From Camarhynchus parvulus (taxonomy: Eukaryota; Chordata; Aves; Passeriformes; Thraupidae), in the NCBI RefSeq assembly GCF_901933205.1, contig NC_044581.1, positions 7,922,001 to 7,986,000 on the forward strand: a stretch of 64,000 nucleotides of DNA. Reading direction: 5' to 3'. This document shows positions 12,501 through 27,500 of this stretch, piece after piece. Each line of letters begins with the position of its first letter. The first letter of the stretch is position 1. Below the pieces are notes generated by a model. That model was not told where the DNA came from. It saw only the letters and a list, made by a program, of their open reading frames with translations, and did no database searches. A program made the translations under genes and the position numbers.

Positions 12501-15500
12501 CTTTGAAAGCAGTGGTGCCTCGAGTCATCAGATTTCCATACAGCAGAGAAAGTTCCCACTCTTACAATATTACTGCTGCAACCAAGCAGAATAAGCCTTC
12601 ACATGTAAAAAAAAAAAAACCCACCCCAGCCACCCCAGTCCTTTATTTGTGATGAATAAACAAAACCTCTCAGAACAGAAACCTGAGGAGACTCTCCAAT
12701 CTTTTCCTGAATGCTAAAAACACCCACTCCAGTACACTTCACCCACACAAAGACCTAATACCTGACACTGGGATGCTGAGTAGGTATCACAGATCTCACA
12801 GCTAAGAGCAGAGTGTGACTTGGATTTATCTGCAATATCATCCCTACAAAACCTCAGCAGAAGGCTGCAGAAAAAAACAGATTTTCACAGTTTGGGTTTT
12901 TTTTTTCAGGGAAGAAAACAAAAACCCTAGAATAGGACTAGAAGGACCTTTGACTTTGAACTGAGGAGGTGAAGACATCTGTCACTGCCTCTCAGACAAG
13001 AATGAATCCATCAACAACCTGAGGCCGCTTACCTTCTCTCACAGATGATAACCTTGCCCTGGCAGTCAGTGAAATATATTCTGAGTTGGGAAGCTCCCAT
13101 GCACCACTAAGATTCTCCAATCTCCAATCACTCCTGGTAACCTGGATATCAGAGTTCCCCAAAGCAAACCTTCAGGGCCTCATTTGTGGAAAACAAAACA
13201 CATCTAATCATCCACCCAGCTCTCTTCAACATTAACCAGAGTGCTCACACAAATGTAATGGCCAGTCACAGGGGTCTACTTGCACATCTAACGAGGCCAG
13301 ACTCTCACTGCAGAGTCAGAAGTGTGGGACATGGGAAAAGACAACAAACTAGGGCACAGAGCCCACGCAGCTCTCCCTACCACGACAGACTCCAGCCAGG
13401 AGACCAGCTGACGCAGGCAAGGCTCCAGGCAGCTCTGGTTCCGCTTCACTTTCTGCAAGGAAGTGTCTTTCAGTATCTGGAATACAAATAAGACACAACT
13501 TTATTCACAGTTACCTCCACACTTTGCCCACATCCTTTTTGTCTGCAGAGCAGCTTAGATGCCAGGAACAGGTCACAGACATCCCCTAATGTCCACTGGA
13601 GCCACTGGTGTGCTGTCTGCTCTGAGGAATGGCTGTGTGCTTTGATCAGAGCACTGAGGTTCACCTAGCAGCACACTGAGACAGGACTTAGGCTTCAATA
13701 TTACTGCAGCCCATATGTTTCATACTAGTTTGTGGCAAACTGGATCAGTTTTTTTTAGGAAGAAACCCAAAGTGATCCATCAATGTGTTGCTGGGGAAAG
13801 GATTTCATTAGCAATAGTATTTGCTACACCAGATATCAAACACCTGGTCTGAATTAGCAGGGCCTGTGTAAAAAAACACCCTCATTTTTAAAGCAGCTTG
13901 TGTAGTAGAGCAGTAAGCAACATCCTAGCTCAAAAATAGTATCACTCTGCAGGTGGATGCTTAGCTGCTCATTTTGTCTATTATTGGGTTTAGGGCAACT
14001 GCATGAGGAGAAGGATGTTAGCGATCCTCAGGCAATACACATGACATTGGAACATAGCAGCAATGAAGAAGCAGTGGAAAAAGGCAAACACTGGGCTGCT
14101 GCACCAACAAAAACCTCATCCTATGGGCTTCACAATTTACCAGTTCAACATGACCTGTGGTATGTCTTCAGCAAAGTCTGATGTTTAGGTATATCTCGAA
14201 AATCCAGACGTCAAGTATCCATCATTTGTACATTTATAAAGACACTCTCTACTCCTTACACACCTTCAGCAGCTTTGCCTTCATGGAAGCTGTGATGGAG
14301 GTTGGGTTGATGAACTGGAAGGATGGTGCAGCATTATTGGGATACTGGACAGGGAACATCACCAGCATCCTGACTCTGTGGTTGCCGCAGTGCACTGACA
14401 CCGTACAGCTGCGACTCACTGCATCCATCTGTGAGGAAAAGCAATTGGTCTCTAGTTAGATCTCCCAGGACTTTTACACTTACAGTGGCATAAATTCACG
14501 CTGAGGGGCTGATTCCTCTGCACATAAGACGATGTCATGCCGTTCTCAAGGGCAGGGAACACAGTGACAGCAAAAAGCCCCAGGCAGATGGGGACAGGCT
14601 CAGCTCACACCAGCAGACTGACATTCCAGCATCCAGACACTGTAGCCAGCCCAGGTAGCACAAGAAAGGGGGTCTGCTCCCACCAGCCACGGCACCCCAG
14701 CCCACTTCACTTGGCCATGGAGAGGTCCTGGCCCAGTGCAGCAGGAACAGGCAGTAGAAAACTACATCTGGATCACACCATGAGCTGTGAAACCACAGGG
14801 ATGGGGAAAGGAGACAGGCAGCTGCCTCGAGCCTCCCAGCCCAGTCCAGGGCTGTGCCTCCAGTCAGCTTCCATGCACAGGGGAGAGTCTGGAGTGTAAG
14901 GAAGGGGGCAAATCTGAGGGACAGAGCTCAGCAGATGGGATTCAGAACCTGTTGAAATGAGATGAACTGCACTAAACAAGTCACCTTCCAGTCTGCAGTC
15001 CAGGCAGAGAAGAAAACACCATCCAGCCTTCTCAAGATCAGCCAGTGCACTTACTGTGCTGAAACATTTCTCTCACACCACTGTCTGGGATTATCCTCTT
15101 TCTTACTACCCCTGGCCAAGGGGATCTCGACAGCCCAGAATAAAACTTGTTTACAGACAGCAGTCACTGCAGCAAAGAAGGTTCCCCTCTAAAGGCTCCA
15201 ACAAGCCAGCCTGCCCACATCCCCTCCTAACAAGCCAGCAAAAGGAAACTCTGTACCTCCACATTGACATTTCGGATCTGCACATTGATCAGTGAAAACT
15301 CCTGCTGCAGTGTTTGAGGCAGCCCCAGTTGGTCTGTTTTCTTTCCCACTAGGGGATCGTTCAGGAAATCTTCTTTTAAGGCTGACAGGAAAGATGGAAA
15401 ACAAGTTGAGACAAGCTATAACAGGCAGAGTATCTCACATGATGTCAGGAGGCAGCCAAGACAGCAGGTACTCTGTTCTTCTGACAAATGGAGGTATGAG

Positions 15501-18500
15501 CTTTACCTGGAAAAGACCTGTGAGCTGGACAGTTTCAGCTGTTGTTTGGAGGCAAGTTTCTGACCCTTCTTTTCAAAAAACCAAAGCTGTCTGTACACAG
15601 AGTTCCCAGGAAAGTTACAGAACCTGCCTGTACTTTCTACAGTCCTAAGTGGTCCTTCTCTTCTCATGTGAGACCCTTTTTCCTCCCTACACACTGCTGC
15701 CAGAGTAACGACTGGCTGAACTGGAGCGTCTCAGTTCAGCAGGAAAGAACTGCAGCCCTAGCAGTCTCCAGGAGGAGCTCTGGTCTTTGGGACTAAAACC
15801 CCACCATTCCTGACTTTCAGGGAAAACTTCCAAAGCATAACAATGCTTTGGGAGAGAGCAGGGAGTATTTCTGGTCCTAATAGAAGCTTAATTCATTTGC
15901 AGCAGCCATTTGCATTTAATGTTGCAAAGCACTCTAGTGCTTTAACAGCCTTTAAAGACTCATCAAAATACTGTGCCTAACTCTCCAGTTCCAGCACTTT
16001 TTAGGAGGACAATAACCCCTGAAGGCCAGAACACATTTAAACAGCCAGGCAAGCGCTGCAGGATACAAGGAATTACAGTTAAGGTAACAAACTACACTGA
16101 GTTTCAGAAGAATTGGTCTCTGCCTGTGGTTGTGCCTTGCTTCTTGCTGTGTAGCTCCATAAGGGCATTTTGCTGTAGCACCACTTCTTAAGAAAGCCAA
16201 ATATATTTTATTATGATGGTTGCAAGGACAGAAGGGAAGTCCTGATTTTTCAGCTGTCATTCTCACACTTGCAATATCACATTGCACAGACTATTCCCAG
16301 CAAAAACAAACAAATGAAAAGAAATGTAAGAAGTTGACCTTTTACAGGCATTCACCTCAGAGTTACTGACTTTGGTGCAGGGACAAATATCTGGTATTAC
16401 CACTACCCAATGGGCTGCTGGATTTGGATAGGTAGGATGCTTAGCCAATCATTCTTGTTTGCAATTCTATTACAGCGCTTAGATATATTCCAGAAAAGGG
16501 AGCTGAAAAGGAGATTAAAGGAAAATCAGTGGCTCTCAGGGAAGATAATTATTTCTAGGTCAAGACACCACATAGCTTACTGAAAAGCCATCTCTGAGGT
16601 TCCCAGTATGGGCAGTACCCTCCCTTTGTCTTCTCCTCCCATTCCCTTCCAATTAGTTTTTAATCCTCCAAAGCCCCACGTTTGTACAGATTCCTAAAGC
16701 TCCTCCATAAGCAGCAGCAAGAGCTGTGCAGCAAAGGCACAGCTGGGGCTCTCTCGTTCACCTGCAGAGTGCTGATCTCTTCAAAAGATCCCCCAAAGTG
16801 CTTTACTAATGTAACATGGAGGCTTTGTGTGCTGCTGAAATGCAGCCACCCCCAGGGTGAAACATCAACAGTCCACAATAGCTTTTTGGCTAGAAAGAAC
16901 TGAAATTCCTACCTAGGGATTTGTTTGTGTGTTAATCCTGCAGTCGTGTTATTTGCAGCAAAATCTGCCCTGCTACAGAAAAGCCCCATTCATTCCCTTT
17001 GGCCATGAGGAAAACCATAACAGTCTGAACCAAAGAAGAAACCACATGGAAACCAGACCCACACAGTAACCACATGGGATGTTTGGATGTGCATCATCAG
17101 GGACAGGGGAAGAGTTAACTCTCACTTGTGGAAAAAAGAGAGATCAGGCAGCCTTACCTTTGGCAACAAGCCATAACTGCAACCTAAAGAGCATGCAATT
17201 AAATTAAAATCATGACAAGGAAGAGTGTAATTTTACAGCTAGAATCATTGTGTTAAAAGAGAAAAAACTTGGGAGGACCATCCTGAGGAACCCCTAGTGT
17301 TTTTCCTCCTCCCTGATGAGGAATCCATTAACCTTTGAAACAGCAGCAAGTTGTGCTTTGCCTAAGTTTTCTTATGCTAAGATGTATCTTCTTCCCACCC
17401 CAAAGATGCTGGTGTTTGAGGTTCTAGAAGCCATCACTTCTCTCACCTTCCTCATCCCCATGTCCAGAGTTGTGCTGGGGCTCCGTGTCCTGGGAGTGAA
17501 GGGTCTTGTCTGGCTCTGGCAGATGAGAAATCCCATCAATGAGGTCCTCAACTCCATCCAGGATATCATTAGCACAGAGCTGAAAAGAACAAACACACCC
17601 ACATGCTGCACAACAGAATCCAAGTTGTGGGAAGAGCCCCACTAAACAACTCCCTTCTCCAGACAGATGGATTTGCAAGGTGGGTCTATCCACGCAGCAG
17701 TCATGACTAAGACTGCATTGTTCCTGTGACAAAGACAGGTCATCTTCCACTTTCCAGCACCCTCAACTCTGTCACCTCAACAGCCTGGCCAAATCTCCTG
17801 CCCATTTAAAAAGCTACTTAATTGACAGGGCCAGTCTAAGAAATAGAGGTTTACCTTTAGTCAAAACTAAAAGTGATATTACTTCAATTCCTTGAATTAA
17901 TTTGTTAAAACATGTTCAATTTTTTAGATCAAATTTAATAGTAGCACACTTTATGCATTTGATATTTACACTCTAGAGAAGGATCTAGAGACCCAGGTAC
18001 ATACATGGGGTCCTGTTGTTCTAGGTCCTCTTTCAAAATGGGACTATAAAACTCTGGATTTGAAGTTCAGCACAAGAAAACTGGGAAGATGAAGGGAAGA
18101 GAAAGGATAACAGTGTGATGTAGCAAATTACAGCATTGGTCACCAGCAACATGCCATCATGTGCCTAGTTTGATCCAGACAAAGACAAGGACAGAAGAGT
18201 GGGAGCCAGTAGAGGAAAAATAAAGGCTCTGACATGAATGAACAATTGATTTAAAGACAGGAAAAAAATCAAATGTTCACAAATATATCAGGTAGGAGAA
18301 AAGGGTCATTTTTCACAGAGAAAGTTTGTTACAGACCTGCAGGACTCCTGCAGGATCTGTGCTGGGACACATGCTTCTCAACATATTCATTAAAAACCTG
18401 GAATAGGAGGTGAATAGCGACATGACCAGGTTTGCTGATGCCACCAAGTTTTTCAGGGCAGTAACAAGTGTGGCTGATGGCAAACAATCACAGAAGGATC

Positions 18501-21500
18501 TTACAAGAGCAACTGTATCAAAATGAAAGACAAACTTTGGCTCAGATAAATATAAAGCAAGATACATCGGGAAAAATTTCAAGCTGAAGGTTCAAGCTGA
18601 TGGAACAAGATGTAGAAGCAAGACTAAGCTGATGATTTCATGGAATTATGCCAAACAATTTACAAACCAAACTGAGTACTGAGAATTCTTTGGAAAGAAC
18701 AAAGCTCAGATCCCCATCCCCAAAGGTATATACTAGAACTGAAAAAGGGTGGTGAAAGGCAAAAGGACAATCAAAGTTCTAGTACAAAGGATAAATTAAA
18801 TCAAGAACTTTTGACTTGAAAAAGGAGGCAGCTGAGAAGGATATGATGGAGGCCTACAGAATCATCAGTAACACAGAGAATATTGCTCATTTCATCTTCA
18901 ATTGAATGAAATTAGGTGGCAAAATAAACAAATGAGATGGTTTTCCACATAACATGCAGAAAAGCCATGAAAGTTCTTGTTGTTTTATGTTTAAGGTGAC
19001 AAAAATTTACACAGGTCCAAGAAAAAAAGAACAAGTCTATGGAAGTGACATTGATCAAGCTCTATCAAATATAAAGATGCCAGACTCAATGAGCCTCTAA
19101 GTTGCAAACAGCAGGAGGCTGACAGGGCATTTGAGAGAAACATCACTCCATGCCTGCCTCCTTCTTATCCCCTCCCAAGACATCAGCTGAAGATGTGACA
19201 GAGCCATGTGGCCTACTGTGGCCATATGAACCTATGGTATGAGCCAGCACAGCTGTTCTAGTAATTGCATCAGAATCTGTAACTGCTGCAGATCCACTCA
19301 CACCATCCACCCCAGGCTGAGAGGCAATGGACACAAGGGGAGGTAGAGGAGGGCACAACCCCTACATTTACCTGGCACCCAAACCACCAAGAAATACAGT
19401 CTTGTGGCATTTTAGAGGCAAGGCAGGCAGTAACTGCCCTCCATCTTTTCCAAACAAACTTCTGCACTTCATGTCAGAAAGCAAAACAGCTTTGCACAGC
19501 CACCAAAACTTTTGAGACACAGGCTCAAAAGAGAAGACCCATCACAGGTCTCCTTGGGGATGTTTTTGGGCTGGAGCTGAAGAGGAAAGTGAAGCAGCAG
19601 CAGCTGGCTTCTGTGCCTGCAGCTCTACGATACCAGAGGAGTGACTGGGAGTGCAAGGAAGGGGAGGTGAATCCAGCCTTGTAAGAGAAGTGCCTACGGT
19701 TCAAGAAGCAGAGCTCCACATACCCTCTGTAACTGAGAGTCAATCCGCCACATGCGCAGGGTCTGATCGCGGGACCACGTAACCAGCTGGTAATCTTTAG
19801 AGCCTAAAGAGGACAGAAACAATCAGAGACCCCACCAGAAAACAGAGACTATCTCAGCCTTGGGTCAGTGTAAACAGATTCAAACAAGCCAGCAGGCACA
19901 TCCAATGGATAAGGCACTAAAGTGAAAGGCACAGCAAGTCCTTTTCGGCTCAAATTCACCCAGGTACATCAGCCTTTGTGCCTCCTCACACCACAGTCAC
20001 CACACCTCTAAACAGGATGTGATTTGCAAGCCAAAAGCACCAAATATAATGAATGCAACACAACCAGAACCCAGAACGATGTTTATTTAAATAGAAGAAA
20101 TAGTACAGTAAAAATGTTTCTCAACTATAACTGTAAAGTGAAAATATCTTTTAGTTCATCAAATCTGTTTCAAGAGGTAGATGTTTTAAAACATTTCTAA
20201 GCAATGGGAAGGTGGTTCTGCCCTTCCTCCTCTTGCTTCTGAAAGAGTTGGATGATGCCAAGTTCAGGTTGTAAGGAAACAGATCTAACCACATACTATC
20301 TATCAACAGGCAGAGGTACACAGACCTATTTATGTCCATGTTTAGGTCTTGTGATACAGTTTTAAGTTTCCCTTGTCAAACAGCTGCTATGCTTAAGAAT
20401 TTGCTGCTGCACAGCTGCTTCCTACACCCCTCTGCTGAGGCACAGGGGCTGTCTAAATACAGCACAACGACTCTCTGGAAGGAAATTTGTGCTATCTTGG
20501 TTGTTTCCACACTGAAGCAGACTTGGAATGTTTGTGTGATTGATTTATGTTGCTTGAGACAAGCAAGAAGTCCAACTCTGGGTATGTATCTATTAAAGCA
20601 GCTAAGACAACCAACTGTAGCAAAAGCTTGCTTCAATGTTCATCCACAAACTATCTTAGCCTGTGCCTCCAGATCCTAACACAGCTCTCCATTGCTTTCC
20701 TCTTTCTGAAATAGCAAAATCAAGTTATGGAGAAGGAGGTGACTTAACTGAATGGCCCCAGCAGCTGGTGAGAAAGGGCTGGACCAGCACTTTCACACAG
20801 CACTGCAAAGCTGTAGCACAAGTGACACCAAAGCCAGACATGCACATTCTGTCAGTGGCAGCTGAGGTGCTGGAAACAAAGCTATGCTCTGTGTGGTTAT
20901 GCAACCTCTGGTATGGAATCTCCTATTCTTAGCTGCTTACACTAGAAAATTTACTCAGGACTGAACTCTAACAGCAGACTCTCTACGCCACGTAATTCTT
21001 CCCTTGCCTTGCAGCAGACAACTAAGGTGTGCTTGCTGGGTCTGTGGTCTGGGATATGCTGGAGCCTGCTGACCCAGGCCATGATATGAGGGGTTAACTG
21101 GTTAGCCTGAGGAGGGAAAGGGTGCCTGCACTCATGCACCTATCTAATAATTTGCACAATTTATTCAGAAATATTCATTTAAAAAGAGACTCCCAGGAGA
21201 GTAGAAGCAATGAAAGTCACCACTGACCCACTCAGCATTTGGTAGATTTGCTTTGGTAGCAAGGAAACAAGGCAGTGCTTCTGTAAGCACTGTCATAAAA
21301 CCAGTACAGAACAGCTGTAGTTTGAGGGAGGCAGTGAAGGGCAGGAAGGTGGGCAAGAGCTACTTCAAGGAAAGGCAAGAGTCAAAAAGCAACAGCATTG
21401 CAATCAGGAGCCACACCCCTGGTTAGCTGACAGCCACAGTGTAGAGAAGAGAGCACATTCAACCCTGAACTCACCTTCTTTCTGCTTCCTCCACTGGAAC

Positions 21501-24500
21501 TCCAGCACCACATCATCATGTCCTACGAAAGTGTGGACAGGCGTGTTCAGGTCAAAGACATTCCAGAGGAGGAGACTGTTCTCCCGACGGAGCTGGGGAA
21601 CCATCACTGTCACCAGTCCATTGCTGAAAGGCTTAGGGAGAAACACCCTTCCAGTTAGCCCATGCTGCTATTATCATACTCTTATTTTTCCCTATTCCCA
21701 CCAACACAAATGCAGAGGTTTTAAATGAGCTCAGCACAAAACAGAACCAGGCCAAAACCTGGGAAGGTACAAGGCAATTGCTGTGCAAAACCACTGTGTT
21801 TCAAGGGGTAAGCTGTAGTACACTGAGATATTCAACACAGCTCACTTAAGATGAGTAACTTCTTTCTTCTGCTTCCTCACTTTTCATCTGTGAGGCTGGA
21901 GGGATTTCACCACTGACTTTTCACTGGGAATCCTTACTGCAATCTGCCTGGAGCTGCAAGAACTGCTACCTGGGCACTGAGCCCCAGCAGCTCCTCAGGG
22001 TCACAATGCTCAGAGGAACATGGGAAACCAGTCCTACACCCCTCGCTGCTTGGACAGGGAAAGGGGATCAAGATTCAAGGCACAGCACCGGCTTCAGGCC
22101 ACACTCAGATCTCTGGGGATTATGACTGATATTAAGAGCCTTAGCTTCACTTGGGTGGGTGTTCACCCAGTCCTTCTCCTGAATGCCCCCACTCTGGATG
22201 CTGCTTTTCTATGCCTTATAGGCACCAAGGAGTTTTAAAATCCACTTGATAATGTCCACAAGCAGAACTGGTGAGAAACCCTATGGCAGTTGTTTATTTA
22301 ATGTCTCTTTCTGCATTCTCCTCAGAGCACAAGTGGAACTGGTGGGAGTTTCTCACTGACCGTGTATCTCGCCTTCCAGACGGGAACCTGGCAGGGAAGG
22401 ATATTGAGGTATTTCCGAGGCTGACGGTAATCCCAGAACTTGAAAAAAAAACAAAACAAAACAAAACAACAAACCAAGTGAAAGGCAAGCAAAGGCAGGA
22501 GTCAGCTGGCTATACTTTCAGGCTGTAGTTTTCCATGTGGCTTGCAGATAGAACAGACCAAACAGCATGCCAGGGTGCCCACAGCATCATTAGTAATCCC
22601 ATTCATTAACAGCAGAGACGGCCCCAAAGGACAAATACCAAGCTATCAGCATCTGGCAGCATCCCTTAGAAAATGAGTGACTTGGGGTCATATTCACAGT
22701 GATCATAGCTTGAGCAATTAGAGCAGGGAGACAGGCAGCCTGCTTGGGCTTTCAGAGCTACAAGGTACCCTGCAGGCTGCCAGCCAATGTGTCAGTCCAG
22801 GCTGGAGGCAAGCCCACCCTGCTGTTACTGCTAATTTTCTAATGAAGAATCTAACCTTTTGCTTTGCTAGACTACACATCAATTGCATTTGCCTCAGAGC
22901 TTAGCTCAACGTGAATGAACTCCATTTGGCTGACAAACAAAGCACACTATTTCCCCCCAAGTAAGAGGCCCTGCACAGCAGTGCTTCCAGGCAGTCTCTT
23001 ATTGATAATCCTGTTCAACATGAGTTTGGAAACTCCAGGGGCTGAAGTATGTCTCCCCTCAAGTTACTATAATCAGCTTGAGGCTGGCAACATGCATATC
23101 TGGAAAAAGGCTCTTCTGGCATGTGTGGTCTGTTCCTTTCTGGCAAGCAAGAGGCAGGGACAGTTGTTTTCAGCTTCAACACTGCCCTAATCTCCACAGA
23201 TATGTGGCAAATGTATGTTCACCCATTCTTCAATGACCTCTCTGCCTGTTCTCAAAGTGCAGTCCTGGCTCAACGCACCAGGTGGCCAGAAACCAAACAA
23301 TAAAGATCCAGATCTTGCCAATGGCAAAGCACTTCCCCAAACTTCAGCAGCAGCAGAAGGGGATCTGCTCCACTATCCTTCCTACTCCCCAGCAGGAATT
23401 CAAAAACAACACTTACCCTGACAGAGTTGTCCTGGCTGGAAGTGGCCAGTGTATACTCATTGTCAGGATGCCAGTCCAGACCGTGGATTTTGGAGAGATG
23501 AGCTGCCAAATACTCCACTGCAGTGCTGGGTTTCTGCAAGGAGAGACACTGTCCTTCTCAGCATAGGACACCTGAAAACTGGTCTAGTTCTTTGGCATAA
23601 AAAGAGACTTTAACCAGGGCAAGACAGTTAGAACAACCATCCCTGCTGGGGAACGGCAAATAGCTCAGCATAAGTAGCTGAAGAAAAAATCCTGTGAAGG
23701 TATGGCAAATTCCAGTCACCAAGTGCAGCTCTAACCATACATTATACTCAGTTCAACAGTTAAGTACTGTGAGATCAAAAGGAAAATGGTAAATGGGTAC
23801 AGTCTCTGAGGAAGAAGGTTACCTACATACTCTCTTCAGGCTCTTGGACTTCCAATTCTCTCTTGTTTAAACTGATCCACAAGAGAGCTCTGGGATAAAG
23901 CAGTACATTTCCCCAGTATTTATCTATCACCAGAGGAATATCTGTATTGGGTAGGTGAGAAAATGTACAGACTGTTCAAAAATTCCTCAGCTTACCCTTT
24001 TGTCCCATATTCGGACATCTCCATCGTGGCTTGTTGCTAAACAGTTGGCATTTTTCTTGTTCCATTTCACCTGGGAAGCTCCAGCTGCAGCACAAACAGA
24101 GCAAGCCAAAACATGCAATTAAATAGAAAAGAGCACATTGCCTGGGCCTAAAGCTGCTCTTAGCCCAGGAAAGGCAGTTCAGAGGAAGGATATCCCAGAA
24201 GACTAGCATGAAGGATGGCATGAAAATTATTAACTCCTGGTTCCTCAGTGTATCATTTGTATCCTCAGGACAGCAAAGTGTTCCAGTTGCATGCCTAGAG
24301 ATCTTTATCACATCTTCTAGCCAGGAACTGTACCTGATTAGAATATTCATGTCCATTAGCTCACATGGAAGAACTTCCTCCAGACCAGAAATGTAGGTTC
24401 ATCACCTCCTTCCCAAATCCCCTCTCTTTTTATTCAAGTTATTTCTAGGTGCTTAGGGTCTGTTTCATCTCCTCACCACCCCCCATACTATCAGCTGCTA

Positions 24501-27500
24501 CACAGGCAACTACTGCTATTGATCTATGATTAAAATACAGGTGTAGGAGAAGGCTGCAGTGCAGGTGACCTTGGGTGGACTCACTGGGTGGACTACAAGG
24601 TCCATCTGTCAATATATACCACAGAAGTCAAAGAACCAATGACAGTATAAAGAAACTGGATGATGGTCTAGATATGACTTATATGTGGTATCATGAGGAA
24701 CTCAGTCAAATCAGATGATGGGTGGTTATTTCTAATAGAAACAAAGCACAGCTTCAATTAATGTGGATTGTTCAGGTATTGTAAGCATAATGCATCTGTT
24801 CATCCTTATTCTGCCATATTTTCAAACCTTTTGAGCTATCAGAAAGGTGAGATCCATGAGAAAGCTAAACAGATCTCAGCCTGCTGCTATTCCCCACCTC
24901 CACTACCCACCTCCTGCTGCATGGTGAGCAGATTCATCCTGACAACCTGGCAAAAAGCTATTCTGGGGGATAAAAAGCTGCAAATAGACTGCCAGTTGAT
25001 TGATTTGATCCACTCACTGAAGGGTACACAAATGTCTGGACCAGCATTAAACAGCAGCAGGCACAGGAGGAAGGAAGGAAGTAAGGAAGCTTTCTGGGGA
25101 GCAGGCTGCTGGGCTGGCTCAGCCGTGAAACCTCAGCCCAGACACCAGAAACGACCACTGCTTCTCTCTGACTCAGTAAGGCTTTTTGCATTTCTGTGAC
25201 AGAAAGGTTTGCTGGCTGGGAGGGGAATGGGAGCTGCTGCAGATGCATAGCCTAAGGAGATGCAAGCAGCAGAGCATGAGAGTCACACATTGTAAAGATT
25301 GCTCCAGTACTGGGGACAGTAACTCAGGGAAAGGACGCTTTGCCCATCATCTGTGCCCAGTCCCAGCTCCAGCCAGCGAGGACAGACACACAGCAGGTGC
25401 CAGCTGGTGGTATTGCAGGGGCTGGACACACACCTTGCCAGCAGCCAGGACAAGAGCCTTTCCAGAGAAAGCACAGCCCAAAGACAGCACCTTGTGTGCT
25501 CCCTCCATGTTGCAGGTGCTGCAGGGAAGTGGATGCAGCCAACTGCTGTATCCAACCCTCAGTGAATGACGGACAGGCGGGCACAGAGAGCTGCTTGGGG
25601 TATGGTTTAGTTCCTCATCTGATTCAATCAAACATGAAAGGATGTGAGGAAATTACAGACAGGCAACCCAGGACAAGTAGTGCAGCAAGGTGGTTAAGCA
25701 GGCAGGAAGCTCCATGTGGCCATTCACCAATGCTGGGGCAGCAAATCCAAGTACCATAACTGCTCTCCATGCCTGGGAACCTCAAGGGGCTCCACATCTC
25801 TTCTGAATTCTGCTTCTCTTAAAGAAGTGAACTGGAGCCTCTCAGGCTGCTCCTACACAGGACAATCACACATGGTGGCACTCCTGCACTTTGCCACACC
25901 TGGCCTTGGAGCATGAAGGGAGGGAAGAATAACAGCAGGGGCATGCAACAATAACGTTGTTTAATGCCTACATCACACACATCAGACTTACCAACTGCAG
26001 AGAGTGAGACCGTGGGCTTCCTGGTGTCTCTGAAATACAATGTGGCCACTGTAAGTACACACAGCATAGTCCAGCCTTCCCAGAGAGATCCCTGCTATTC
26101 CAGCACTAAGGTAATTGCTGCCCTGGGACCTCATGTACCTTCTGCTTACCAAAATACACCAGCATTAAATGGAATAAAGGTGATCAGCTGGAGGACAACA
26201 ATCATCCTGGAAGTGTTCAAGGCTGGGCTGGATGGGTCTTGGAGCAACCTGGTCTACTGGAAGGTATACCTGCACTTGGCAGAGGGAGGGAAGTAATTTT
26301 TTAAGGTCCATTCCAATCCAAATCATTCTATGATCCTGTCTTGCCAGCACACGCAGCAGGAAGTTCAGGACAGAGGACAGAACTGGACTGGACTAGAGGG
26401 AGAAGAAACACAAAGTGTGGCATATTGCAACTGGGTAGGCAAGGAAACAGGGCTCATGAATTGTTGCTGTGGGAAGCAACAAAACAGCCTTTCCAAGGAG
26501 GATTAAAGGAACAAACAGAGCTGTGGAAGCACTCAACAAAAGCCACTGATGTGTTCATGGAGCCTTTGCAGATTCTGAATCAAAGCAGATGGAGTAGTTG
26601 CTACAGAGCAAAAACTTCATGTCTAGCATATAATAACAAAATTAGTAGAAAATCAGCCCAGCTGTGTGCAGACAAAATTCGGTCTGTCTACAAACCAAAT
26701 TTTGCAGCAGCAGAAACCAGTGTGGCACCATGACAACTCCAAGCAGCCAGGGCATAGATCAAGGCAATAATTTACTTCCTGGCTTTGCTCCTCAGGATTT
26801 CACCTGCTCTTTCATGAAAAGTGACAGTGAAAATAAGGAATATTATCTTCAGCTTTATCTGTTTGCTGAAAAGCAGAACATTTTCTGGAATGGACTGCAC
26901 CTCTCCCTCTAAGAATTTCTGCCAAATCAAAAAATTATTTTTTATGAAAAGTTAAGTGGGGAATTTCCAGCTGCCCTTACGGCAGGGCTACCTCCTTAGG
27001 GTGTCATTTGAGACAGTCACTTCAGCAGGATGGTAATTTGCTGGAGGCCAGCAGCACCAGCACCTCAATGTCACAGCAAACTCAGAGCCTTTCCTAGCAC
27101 AAGTGGGATGTAGAGGCTTTCAGAGACTGCCTAAGGAAGCAGCTCTGGGCAAGTGATACAGGCAGACACAAAACAATGGAAGGGCACAATAGAGTTAAAG
27201 AGGAGGTTTGATAACAACCTTCAGACATCTCTATTTTTTCTTCTTGGCATTAAGATAGTATCACAGGAAAACAACCAGCAGTTATTGTATCTCTATGTCT
27301 TTTAATTACACATTAATAATATATTGTCATTCTCAAGCACCATTTAAGCAAGGAGCTAAGTGCTTGTTCATAGGAACTAAGCAAGCCTCCGGGTAGCCTG
27401 GTGCAGCAGGGTTATATAATTATCTTCCTATTATAACTGAGCAAGGGAGGCAGAGAGGAACAATGTGATTTGCTGGGGGTCATAAAGAGCTGTACAGCTA

